Part shown: piece after piece, positions 1-6,602 of the stretch | Position numbering within the stretch: position 1 is the first letter of the stretch | Layout: the number at the start of each line of letters is the position of its first letter | Origin: DATKLX01 sp035542155 | Lineage (GTDB): Bacteria; Chloroflexota; Anaerolineae; Anaerolineales; Anaerolineaceae | NCBI GenBank assembly: GCA_035542155.1 | Contig: DATKLX010000126.1 | Location: 1-9,043 of the forward strand | Direction of reading: 5' to 3' | DNA: 9,043 nt | Translations under genes and position numbers: made by a program | The notes under the pieces: model-generated | Databases searched by the model: none | The model's input: the letters and a program-made list of their open reading frames with translations, nothing else | What the model was told of the DNA's origin: nothing

Positions 1-612
1 CTGGCATCCGGCGCTTTGCCGCGCAGTCGGGTGGGTAGCTGTTCCACCTGCTCGGCCAGGCAGGCTTCATCGGCCGCGGGACTGCCATACCCGGCATCGG
101 TATACAAGTGCTCCTCAATGGCTGGCTTGCCCTTGATGCGATACAGGTATTGCCCTCCCGGTGCGTCCAGATAGGCTTCTAGTCGCTCGTGGTAATGGGC
201 TTGATCGGCTTTCGAGAGCATGCGATAGGTACGTTGGAGCGCCTCCAGGGCCAGTAGTGTTGCTGGCTACCTGGGTGCTGTCCATGCGCTGCATCCCGGT
301 GCGCACTTTGAAGGCTACCACCTGTTGATCGGTGATATTTTCAAAACAGAAAGCAGCGTATACCTCTTCATCCCTCCAGCCAAAACCCGCTTTGAGGGTA
401 TCTAGCCCCACCAGCACGTTGACCGGAAGGTTGGGCCGCGAGGGAACATCCGCATACAACACCGCAAACGGCTCCTCTTTCAAGCGTTGAAAGAATTCGC
501 GCCGGAATACCCCGGCCCAGGAATGCTCCAGACGTTGGCGCAGCTTGTCAGGCAAATCGTTGACGTTACTGATCAGAGCCGGTTGCAGATGACGTTGGTT
601 TTTCCGAAACAT
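1..612 (-). pseudogene. IS transposase remnant, frameshifted (IS1182/DUF772-like), continues past the left edge
   Basis: Minus-strand transposase-like gene starting with ATG at 612, preceded by AGAGGG 8 nt upstream. Frame 1 (612 to 259) shows an N-terminal transposase domain (LVGLDTLKAGFGWRDEEVY) and then the family motif QRMDSTQVASN, which carries an expected acidic catalytic residue. Immediately after SN (codon 261-259) homology moves to another frame: from 257 leftward the minus strand reads LLALEALQRTYRMLSKADQA and stays open to base 1, including GGQYLYRIKGKPAIEEHLY. Staying in frame 1 gives only a junk tail. From memory of the family, about 7-8 residues (of the SNIRxMSRLxLL type) are missing at the junction, and about 40-50 residues also seem missing between AAFCFEN and ITDQQ. 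The gene is therefore broken and should not give an active transposase. Family assignment is from motif recognition only; confidence is high for transposase remnant and moderate for the exact IS family. Confidence 0.85.
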
Positions 613-642
613 GCTTCAGTCCCTCTTCCCTCAGATGGCTGG

Positions 643-648
643 ATTATA
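643..648 (-). promoter_or_regulatory. -10-like box for the transposase
   Basis: The minus strand reads a perfect TATAAT here, 30 nt before the transposase ATG at 612, which would place a transcript start near 636 and a short leader containing AGAGGG. No convincing -35 (TTGACA-like) lies 16-18 nt upstream, so this is a candidate only. On the plus strand the same AT-rich patch gives TATATT (645-650), a weaker possible -10 facing proA. Confidence 0.35.
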
Positions 649-729
649 TTAAACTTTCCGCTCTTTGAGGAGAAGCCGATTTCTGACCTTTTTTCAGTGG
701 AGTCATCCATGTCCCTGAAAGGGGATCTT

Positions 730-1986
730 ATGATAGATGAAATGGGCAAGAAAGCTCGAGCGGCGTCCCGAAAGCTGGCGCTGACGACCACCGCTGCCCG
801 CAACGACGCACTGACCCGGATCGGAGAACAGATCTGGCGCCAGCGGGAAAAGATCCTTTCCGCCAACCAGGAGGATGTCGAAAGCGGCTCTCGGGCTGGC
901 CTGACGCCTGCTCTGCTCGACCGGCTCCTGCTGAATGAAAAGCGTCTCGCTTCGGTGTGTGCGGACCTGAACAGCGTCGTCGATCTGCCGGACCCGGTCG
1001 GCGAGATCTTCGATACGGCCACACTCCCCAACGGGCTTCAGATCCATAAGCAGCGTGTTCCGCTCGGCGTATTGGGGGTCATTTACGAAGCCCGCCCGAA
1101 CGTCACCGTCGACGTCACCGGCCTGGGCTTAAAGTCTGGAAACGCTCTCATCCTGCGCGGCGGCAGTGAAACCCTGGCTTCCAACCTGGCCCTGGTCACG
1201 GTGATCCAGCGCGCCCTGGAAGGCACCGGTCTGCCTCAGGACTGCGTCCAGATCATCGCCGATCCAGACCGGCGCCGGGTGGGAGAGATGCTGGCCCTTC
1301 AGGAGTACATCGATATGATTATCCCCCGCGGCGGAGTCGGACTCCACAAGTTTTGCCGTGAAAACAGCCGCATCCCAGTCATCACCGGCGGGATCGGGAT
1401 CTGTCATCTTTTCGTCGATGACAACGCCGACCTGCCTCGCTCGCTGGAGGTCATTCGCAACGCCAAAATTCAGCGCCCAAGCGTTTGCAACGCCCTCGAT
1501 ACTGCCCTCATCCACCGCGGCGCGGCGAGCGCCTTTATCCCCGAACTGGTGAGCTGCCTTGAACGCGATGGGGTCTCCTTCCGGATCGATCCCTCCGCTG
1601 CCGCATATCTGCCCGACCTGCTGCCCCCTTCCTGCCTTCCCGCCAGTCCTGAGGATTTTGACACGGAATGGCTCTCCCTGGTTCTGGGGATCAAAGTAGT
1701 TGAAAACCTGGACGAAGCGATCGAGCATATCGCCGCTCACAGTACCGCCCACTCGGATGGGATCCTGACCGCATCAGTCGAGAACGCTGCCCGATTTCTT
1801 GCCGAGGTAGATTCGGCCGCGGTCTACGTCAACGCCAGCACCCGCTTCACCGATGGAGCTCAGCTCGGCCTGGGGGCTGAGGTTGCCGTATCGACCCAGC
1901 GCCTGCACGCCCGCGGTCCGATGGGACTGCGCGAGCTGACCAGCTACAAATGGGTCATCCAGGGCGACTATCACGTCCGCCCTTAA
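730..1986 (+). CDS. proA: Glutamate-5-semialdehyde dehydrogenase (gamma-glutamyl phosphate reductase)
   Basis: Catalyses NADPH-dependent reduction of gamma-glutamyl phosphate to glutamate-5-semialdehyde, the second step of proline synthesis, in the cytoplasm. From ATG 730 the product is 418 residues, matching the usual ProA length of about 415-420. It starts MIDEMGKKARAASRKLAL as family members do. The aldehyde-dehydrogenase fold is clear: VIYEARPNVTVD (cofactor region), LILRGGSE, IPRGG, QRPSVCNALDT with the catalytic cysteine at about residue 253, and the C-terminal ProA signature STQRLHARGPMGLRELT. The frame is open upstream to 487, but that part overlaps the IS remnant antisense and is not ProA-like. 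ATG 709 (GGAG 6 nt upstream, 425 aa) is an alternative start; ATG 730 follows AAAGGGG and fits the family N-terminus better. proB is not visible. The gene ends in a hairpin terminator shared with the convergent gene. Confidence 0.96.
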   Translation: MIDEMGKKARAASRKLALTTTAARNDALTRIGEQIWRQREKILSANQEDVESGSRAGLTPALLDRLLLNEKRLASVCADLNSVVDLPDPVGEIFDTATLPNGLQIHKQRVPLGVLGVIYEARPNVTVDVTGLGLKSGNALILRGGSETLASNLALVTVIQRALEGTGLPQDCVQIIADPDRRRVGEMLALQEYIDMIIPRGGVGLHKFCRENSRIPVITGGIGICHLFVDDNADLPRSLEVIRNAKIQRPSVCNALDTALIHRGAASAFIPELVSCLERDGVSFRIDPSAAAYLPDLLPPSCLPASPEDFDTEWLSLVLGIKVVENLDEAIEHIAAHSTAHSDGILTASVENAARFLAEVDSAAVYVNASTRFTDGAQLGLGAEVAVSTQRLHARGPMGLRELTSYKWVIQGDYHVRP

Positions 1987-2025
1987 AAAACTACCGGCCC
2001 TTATCCCTGGGGCCGGTAGTTTTTT
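1985..2025. terminator. Bidirectional rho-independent terminator between convergent genes
   Basis: Perfect 16-bp inverted repeat: the left arm 1985-2000 (AAAAAACTACCGGCCC) pairs with 2010-2025 (GGGCCGGTAGTTTTTT), with a 9-nt loop at 2001-2009. Read on plus, the GC-rich stem is followed by six T and terminates proA. Read on minus it is also followed by six T and terminates the 588-residue gene. The proA TAA (1984-1986) overlaps the left base of the stem. The minus-strand gene's stop codon (2001-2003) is in the loop, and its last codons (KNYRP) are encoded by the right arm. Confidence 0.93.
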
Positions 2026-3767
2026 AGCGTTTCGAGCAACATCCGGGCGGCCTCTTCCGGGCCGCTGCGTTCCTTCCCCGGGATGCCTAGCTGGGTTCGC
2101 ATCTGGCCGACGAACAGGTCTGTTTTGAAAAACTGCTCAAAATAGTCCCTGGCAATCACCTCATGTTCCGCCTGGTATTGTTCTGGGCCAAAGATATTGG
2201 CAAAATAAGTCTGCACTTGTCCCGTGGTTGAGGTGGTCCCCTTGCTCATCACCATCCCCTCCCGGAAAACACCGATGGCCCCCTCAGCGCTTTGAAATCG
2301 TTCGATGATGGGGTGAGCCTCGTCAACCGCTTCATAATTGTTGGCATACAGCACGAAATCCACCGGGAAACCACAGATCACATTCTGGTACGTGGTCACC
2401 GGGAGAACCACCCGGGCGTTCACCTGGTTGGGATTCATGATGATCGTCCGGTCGATCTGACCAAAAGCATACCCCGGTTGGAGGTCATCCAGACGCACGA
2501 ACGCGCCGGTCTCGGTTCCATAGCCGAGAATGTGACCATCGACTTTCTGCAGCGAGCCCATGTCATCAGCGATTGTGGTGATATCGCGGATGACGTCCCC
2601 ACCAATCATGCGCAGCGCCTCGAGGGTTTCGGATTTTCCCGCGCCGGTATCACCCATCAACAAAACAGTGAAATCCCCTTTTTCACGCAGCAGCAGGTTG
2701 ACCAGAGCCCCGTGAAATGGCATCCGGCCGATTTTCATCATCTTGATGTTGTGCAGTGTTAATGCCATCTTCTTGAGATAACCAAAGTAGCCGTATTCAT
2801 TCTTTTCCGGGATGGCCGCAACGAGGATATCGTTTTCGGGATCATCGTAGAAGATGGTTTCCGTCTTTCCGTTGGAGTGAAAATCTTGAACAGGGACGCC
2901 GTACAGATAAATCGCATCCGGCCGGCGGGCCAGATCCTGATCGGATGCCAGCTCGAAGAGGTTGGCAAGCGAAAAACCCAATTCGAAAAACCGCTTCGAG
3001 AAATAAATCATAATCAGCAGCGGACCAACTTTGGCAGGGTAGCACAACCAGTCATCTTTTTGGATTGAAAGTTTTTCGAGAGGGCTTTGATAGACGCGCT
3101 CGAAAGTACCCGTCCGTTTGTTGGTTGGCGCATTGAAAATCAACGGCGGATATATCAGAACCTGGCGGATGACGGAGATTGGGTCGAGCTTGCGGTACAG
3201 TTCTTCGTCGGGGAAATCCATCTTCTTTGGCATGGCGATCGTAGCGATCTCCGCCCCGGCCCGCACCTGGCGATAGATCTGAGGATGATTTCCGGTGATA
3301 TTTTCCTGGATATCGCGATAGGTGCTGCGAACAATATGCATCAATTGCTCGACTGTGCGATTAAACGTGCGGTAAGGCCGTTTGTCGTAACGGCCATCGA
3401 TCGCATCGCAGACGATCAGGCGCTGCATACTTCGCCAGCTATTGTAGATATATTCGACAAAGTCATTCAGCAGGTTCAAGTCCCGGAAGAAATGCTCCGA
3501 TCCATCAACCACTTTGATCACCAGATCAGCCGGGAGCTTGGAAAGGAAAAACATAGTTTCCACAAGCAGGTGGATCTCACTATCTGGTGGGTTTGGTCCC
3601 TCGAAAATTCCAACTAGCTTCGACTCTCGCCGGACCAGATCTCGTACGCACCGGCTGACAAACTCGTAAAAAAGGTGGCTTTTTATCAGTTCCTCGGGTG
3701 TGTCACACAGGCGGTCTCTGGCATGGATGATTACTTTTCCATCGAAGATCTGGTAGGACTTTTCCAT
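2001..3767 (-). CDS. HPr-kinase/PEPCK-like P-loop kinase of unknown substrate
   Basis: 588-residue predicted soluble protein with no signal peptide or membrane segment. ATG 3767 is preceded by GGAG with a 9-nt gap. The C-terminal part has a Walker A loop GDTGAGKSET (Gly372-Thr381, Lys378), then IADDMG (Asp401-Asp402). This pair resembles the HPr kinase/phosphorylase pattern GDSGxGKSE...ADD, and the same clan includes ATP-dependent PEP carboxykinase. A Gly/Thr-rich stretch GYGTETGAFVRLDD (415-428) and PVTTYQNVICGFPVDF (456-471) follow. The protein is far longer than HPr kinases (about 310-330 aa) and closer to PEPCK in size. The N-terminal 350 residues have no motif I can name; they include GPNPPDSEIHLLVETMFFLS and LIYPPLIFNAPTNKRTGTF. 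No HPr or PTS gene is nearby. It could be a protein kinase, a metabolic kinase or a PEPCK-fold enzyme; I do not assign a substrate. Fold-level call is confident, function is not. Confidence 0.82.
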   Translation of the reverse strand: MEKSYQIFDGKVIIHARDRLCDTPEELIKSHLFYEFVSRCVRDLVRRESKLVGIFEGPNPPDSEIHLLVETMFFLSKLPADLVIKVVDGSEHFFRDLNLLNDFVEYIYNSWRSMQRLIVCDAIDGRYDKRPYRTFNRTVEQLMHIVRSTYRDIQENITGNHPQIYRQVRAGAEIATIAMPKKMDFPDEELYRKLDPISVIRQVLIYPPLIFNAPTNKRTGTFERVYQSPLEKLSIQKDDWLCYPAKVGPLLIMIYFSKRFFELGFSLANLFELASDQDLARRPDAIYLYGVPVQDFHSNGKTETIFYDDPENDILVAAIPEKNEYGYFGYLKKMALTLHNIKMMKIGRMPFHGALVNLLLREKGDFTVLLMGDTGAGKSETLEALRMIGGDVIRDITTIADDMGSLQKVDGHILGYGTETGAFVRLDDLQPGYAFGQIDRTIIMNPNQVNARVVLPVTTYQNVICGFPVDFVLYANNYEAVDEAHPIIERFQSAEGAIGVFREGMVMSKGTTSTTGQVQTYFANIFGPEQYQAEHEVIARDYFEQFFKTDLFVGQMRTQLGIPGKERSGPEEAARMLLETLKNYRPQG

Positions 3768-3931
3768 CGCTTTGTTCTCCAGGAAATAATTCCACCCATT
3801 GTAATATAATAAGGCAATACGAAAAAGGTTTTGATTGCCGAAAAAGCAGTAATATCTCCACTATTTCGTGGGGTTATTATTCGTATTCAATCTCCTGATT
3901 TCCGTGCCTTTCGGCGAATGCCGGGTATAAT
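3768..3931. promoter_or_regulatory. AT-rich divergent intergenic region with probable promoters
   Basis: 164 bp between two divergent genes, clearly more AT-rich than its surroundings. On the minus strand TTATTATATTACAAT (about 3798-3812) offers -10-like boxes (TATTAT, TACAAT) for the HPrK-like gene, with only weak -35 candidates. On the plus strand a perfect TATAAT lies at 3926-3931, directly abutting the annotated ATG of the VTT gene. An imperfect hairpin GGCAAT...ATTGCC (3813-3818 / 3834-3839, with inner AAAA/TTTT) is also present; its role is unknown. Confidence 0.4.
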
Positions 3932-4576
3932 ATGGGAAAAAATGCCCCTTCTAGGCCCTCACACAAGCCCAGCATCGGAGATAAAGATTTGGATCAAGAT
4001 GTAGAAGAAATCGTCGAAAATAAGAAGACTCGGCCAATCACTTTACTGGTAGTGTTACTCTTCATCGTCTTGATCCTCATCTTTTTCCTCTCCAGTGAAA
4101 TGGAAAAAGTGAAAGATTTTATCCGTGGAAGCGGGTTTCTGGGCCTGTTTATCAGCATTGCAGTCTATGGGCTTCTCGGAGCAACTCCAATTCCCTCTGA
4201 ACCGTTGACCGTCCTCATCAGCACAATTTATGGACCGCTGACAGCGACCTTCGTGGCAGGGACGGGAAATATGGTCGCCGCATTAATGGAATATTATCTG
4301 GGAGCCAAAATTGGGGACGCAGCCAGTTTTATTGAGCAGAAAGAAAAACTCCCATTTGGCTTGGGAAAATTACCGATCAATTCTCCAATTTTTCTCATGT
4401 TGGGAAGGATGCTGCCGGGCTATGGGCCCAAGTTCGTCAGTGTGTTGGCTGGCGTCTATCGGGTTTCAATCTTCCGCTACTTGTGGACTTCCGCCATCCC
4501 CACCTTTCTTGGGGCAGCCCTTTTCGCATATGGTGGTTTTAGCTTTTCCTCCTTAATCAAATCCATCCGTTCATAA
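3932..4576 (+). CDS. VTT-domain (DedA/TVP38-type, SNARE-associated) membrane protein
   Basis: 214 residues from ATG 3932. A polar N-tail (1-33) is followed by a hydrophobic segment at about 35-54, then further hydrophobic stretches at about 68-87, 91-120, 152-175 and 186-208, fitting an integral inner-membrane protein. The VTT hallmarks are visible: GATPIPSEPLTVLISTIYG (83-101) before a glycine-rich helix GTGNMVAALMEYYLGAKIG, and GRMLPGYGPKFVSVLAGVYR (158-177) with IFRYLWTSAIPTF after it. Family members act as lipid scramblases or in membrane homeostasis and small-molecule tolerance; the substrate here is unknown. The start is doubtful: no Shine-Dalgarno precedes 3932 and a TATAAT abuts it, whereas TTG 3989 has GGAG 8 nt upstream and would give 195 residues without affecting the membrane domain. 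It converges on the polysaccharide operon and has no plus-strand T-tailed terminator of its own. Confidence 0.88.
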   Translation: MGKNAPSRPSHKPSIGDKDLDQDVEEIVENKKTRPITLLVVLLFIVLILIFFLSSEMEKVKDFIRGSGFLGLFISIAVYGLLGATPIPSEPLTVLISTIYGPLTATFVAGTGNMVAALMEYYLGAKIGDAASFIEQKEKLPFGLGKLPINSPIFLMLGRMLPGYGPKFVSVLAGVYRVSIFRYLWTSAIPTFLGAALFAYGGFSFSSLIKSIRS

Positions 4577-4604
4577 TCTGATCGGATACACAAACAAAAG
4601 ACAT

Positions 4605-4633
4605 AAAAAACCCCGAATTTAATCTTTTCGGGG
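4605..4633 (-). terminator. Rho-independent terminator of the polysaccharide operon
   Basis: Read on the minus strand, CCCCGAA and TTCGGGG (4633-4627 / 4617-4611) form a 7-bp stem with a 9-nt loop, followed by six T (4610-4605). It begins 20 nt after the tyrosine-kinase stop codon (4656-4654). On plus the T tail is absent (GTGAGTC follows), so it is mainly directional and does not look like an efficient terminator for the convergent VTT gene. Confidence 0.85.
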
Positions 4634-4653
4634 TGAGTCATGTACAACTGATT

Positions 4654-6528
4654 TCAGGGATTTCTATTCCTTTTTTCTTCTGAAACTGCGTCTTCTACCT
4701 CATAAGAAAAGGAAGTATATTTACTCAACCCTTTGTAGTAATAGTTATTTTCCTTATGCGACACCTGGTTGAGTACCACACCTAACACCCGGGCATTCGT
4801 TCTCTCCAACTGCCCTAACATCGCCAGTGTAGCTTTCACCTGGGTGTGGTTTAACCGGACGACGATGAGGACGGCATCCACCACAACCGACAGGACCAAT
4901 GCGTCCGCCAGCAAGAATGGAGGCCCATCCACAACAACAATATCCGCTGCTCTCTCCATTTCGGTGAGACTCTGGCGCATTTGCTCCGACCCTAAGATTT
5001 CCACCGGGTTTGGAGGCAGCTTACCGCTGGTAACAACAGAGAGGTGGCCATTCTGGTAGCTCTGGGCAACGCCGGTTAAAGGCGCCCGTCTACGAAGCAT
5101 ATCTGTCAACCCATCCTGATTGGGGATGCCCAGGTAAGTATGCATGCTCGGTCGGCGAAGGTCTGCGTCCACCAGGACCACTTTCCTGTTCGATTGGGCC
5201 ATGATGACCCCTAGATTGACCGCCAAAGTGGTTTTTCCTTCCGCCACCCCGGGGCTCGTCACCAGCAGGGTCTTCAGCGGTTTGTTGATCTCTGCGAATT
5301 CAAGGTTGGTCCTTAAGCTGCGGAAGGCTTCTGTATTCGGCGACCTTGGCTGGACGAGGACATAGGGCTGGTAGCGTTTGTTCGAATCCCTGTTGACTCC
5401 ATCGAGCTGCCCAATAAAACCCAGAACGGGAAGCTGTAACACCCGGCTGACCTCTTCTGGCGTCCGGAATGTGTCGTCGAGATATTCAATGGTCAGGCCG
5501 ATCGCCCCGGCGAGCAGTAATCCCAACAACGCGCCTAAACTGACATTCACAATAGGCCTGGGATGGATCGGCGTTGAGGGTGTTTTGGCTTCCTCAGCCT
5601 GGATCACGTTCGGAGTGCTTTTCAAGCGGGCGAGGCGCACGTTTTCGTAATTGCTCAACAAATTGGTATAGATCTGCTGGTAGAGCGCCAGCGCTGCCTG
5701 TACCTGATCCGCATTGCGGGTTCCCCCTATGGCAGAATTTCCTCCGGGATACGAGAGGTCGACGTATATCCGCTGGTACATTGCTAATAAACTCTGCAGT
5801 TCCTGCAAACGGGTTTGTTTAGCAGTTAGATCGGTCTGCTGTTGAACATTGGGTGTCGGGGTTAACAAGACCACCCGTCCGTTCAAGTCATATGTCCGGG
5901 TAGCCTGACCATGGTATCCAGAGGAGATAATTTGTTCTTGGAACTGTTGAATCTGTGCCTGCAGGTCGCTGATTGTTTTTGAAACCGATTGAATCTGATT
6001 ATCCAGGCTTTGATTGCTCTGTTGTGTCAACTGGCTCCGCAGCGCATTGATTTGCCCTTCAACCTGCTGGAGCTGGGTCTGGAGGCCCTCCTCCATAGAG
6101 GAATACCGGCTGGCTTGGATCGCCTCATTCTGTTGAATAAACACCTTCACCATCGTATTGGCGATATTCGCCGCATGCTGCGGATTACTGTCTTCAACGG
6201 TGAGCTGGATTAACTGCTCGTTCAATCCCCGTTGAACTCTCACCCGATCTGGTGAAACCGGATAACCCAGCGCCTGAGAAGCCCCATCGATCACGGGCCG
6301 GGTGGTCAGCAGCTCGGTGATCGCCTGAGAAACATCCTGATTGTAAATACTCGCGTTCAAATCCGGACTTTGATCCTGGGGTTGCAAGACCATAATCTTC
6401 GTGGTTGCGCTGTAAATGGGAGTTGTGTATAATCCGGCGAGGATACCTACGACAGCGCCAAGCACGATCCCCAGAATAAAAAGCCATCCCCATCGTCTCA
6501 GAAAAACGAGATATCGTTTAATCTCCAT
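4654..6528 (-). CDS. Polysaccharide chain-length/export tyrosine autokinase (Wzz-Wzc type BY-kinase)
   Basis: 624-residue inner-membrane co-polymerase with a cytoplasmic tyrosine-kinase domain; such proteins set chain length and control export of surface polysaccharide by cyclic autophosphorylation. Order: TM1 about 13-33; periplasmic Wzz-like region with Gln-rich predicted coiled coils at about 143-202 and 226-300; proline-rich PSTPIHPRP (317-325) before TM2 (326-347); activation motif EAFRSLRTNLEF (400-411); Walker A SPGVAEGKTT (425-434, Lys432); Walker A' VVLVDADLRRP (450-460); Walker B VVVDGPP (531-537); C-terminal tyrosine cluster Tyr596-598, Tyr604 and Tyr609, the expected autophosphorylation sites. 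Both halves are in one polypeptide, as in proteobacterial Wzc rather than the split CapA/CapB form. ATG 6528 has AGGAGG (6535-6540) 6 nt upstream. It lies 74 bp after the aminotransferase, on the same strand, and is last in the operon. Complete, with no missing motif. Confidence 0.95.
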   Translation of the reverse strand: MEIKRYLVFLRRWGWLFILGIVLGAVVGILAGLYTTPIYSATTKIMVLQPQDQSPDLNASIYNQDVSQAITELLTTRPVIDGASQALGYPVSPDRVRVQRGLNEQLIQLTVEDSNPQHAANIANTMVKVFIQQNEAIQASRYSSMEEGLQTQLQQVEGQINALRSQLTQQSNQSLDNQIQSVSKTISDLQAQIQQFQEQIISSGYHGQATRTYDLNGRVVLLTPTPNVQQQTDLTAKQTRLQELQSLLAMYQRIYVDLSYPGGNSAIGGTRNADQVQAALALYQQIYTNLLSNYENVRLARLKSTPNVIQAEEAKTPSTPIHPRPIVNVSLGALLGLLLAGAIGLTIEYLDDTFRTPEEVSRVLQLPVLGFIGQLDGVNRDSNKRYQPYVLVQPRSPNTEAFRSLRTNLEFAEINKPLKTLLVTSPGVAEGKTTLAVNLGVIMAQSNRKVVLVDADLRRPSMHTYLGIPNQDGLTDMLRRRAPLTGVAQSYQNGHLSVVTSGKLPPNPVEILGSEQMRQSLTEMERAADIVVVDGPPFLLADALVLSVVVDAVLIVVRLNHTQVKATLAMLGQLERTNARVLGVVLNQVSHKENNYYYKGLSKYTSFSYEVEDAVSEEKRNRNP

Positions 6529-6569
6529 CCAAATCCTCCTGTTGTATCCCCTCGCAACCGCTCAGACTG

Positions 6570-6599
6570 ATATGCGTCGATTGGATCGAAGACGTATAT
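6570..6599. repeat. Imperfect inverted repeat in the spacer before the tyrosine kinase gene
   Basis: ATATGCGTC (6570-6578) and GACGTATAT (6591-6599) are inverted copies with one mismatch, around a spacer holding GAT...ATC (6579-6581 / 6585-6587). It sits in the 74-bp gap between the aminotransferase stop (6603) and the kinase start (6528). It has no T tail on the minus strand, so it does not look like an intrinsic terminator. It may be an operator, an mRNA processing or stability element, or chance. Confidence 0.4.
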
Positions 6600-6602
6600 T
6601 TC

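Larger units (their letters stand above)
1..650 (-). mobile_element. Partial insertion-sequence remnant; right end not resolved
   Basis: This is the DNA carrying the broken transposase. Its right end must lie between the transposase start (612) and the proA ribosome-binding region (about 699). Only one end is in the window, so I could not identify terminal inverted repeats or a target-site duplication; base 650 is a nominal boundary. The element points away from proA and sits where an upstream proline-pathway gene such as proB is found in many genomes. Confidence 0.45.

Noticed and set aside
573..1047. Several minus-strand open frames of about 98-152 codons opposite the 5' part of proA
   Set aside because: They are antisense shadows of a strongly conserved proA; low-complexity Arg/Ser-rich translations with no recognisable motif or ribosome site.
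1129..1752. 207-codon minus-strand open frame inside proA
   Set aside because: It lies fully opposite conserved ProA sequence including the catalytic cysteine region; no domain is recognised, so it is explained by codon bias.
3087..3617. 176-codon plus-strand open frame opposite the HPrK-like gene
   Set aside because: It lies antisense within a longer, motif-bearing gene, and I recognise no domain or ribosome site for it.
3816..3887. 8-bp inverted repeat AATACGAA / TTCGTATT (3816-3823 and 3880-3887) in the divergent spacer
   Set aside because: In a 164-bp AT-rich spacer, one 8-bp inverted pair is expected fairly often by chance; no further symmetry supports an operator.
5378..5400. tRNA T-loop-like string GTTCGAATCC
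   Set aside because: The flanking bases do not form a T-arm stem and no acceptor or anticodon arm is present; it lies inside the tyrosine kinase coding sequence.
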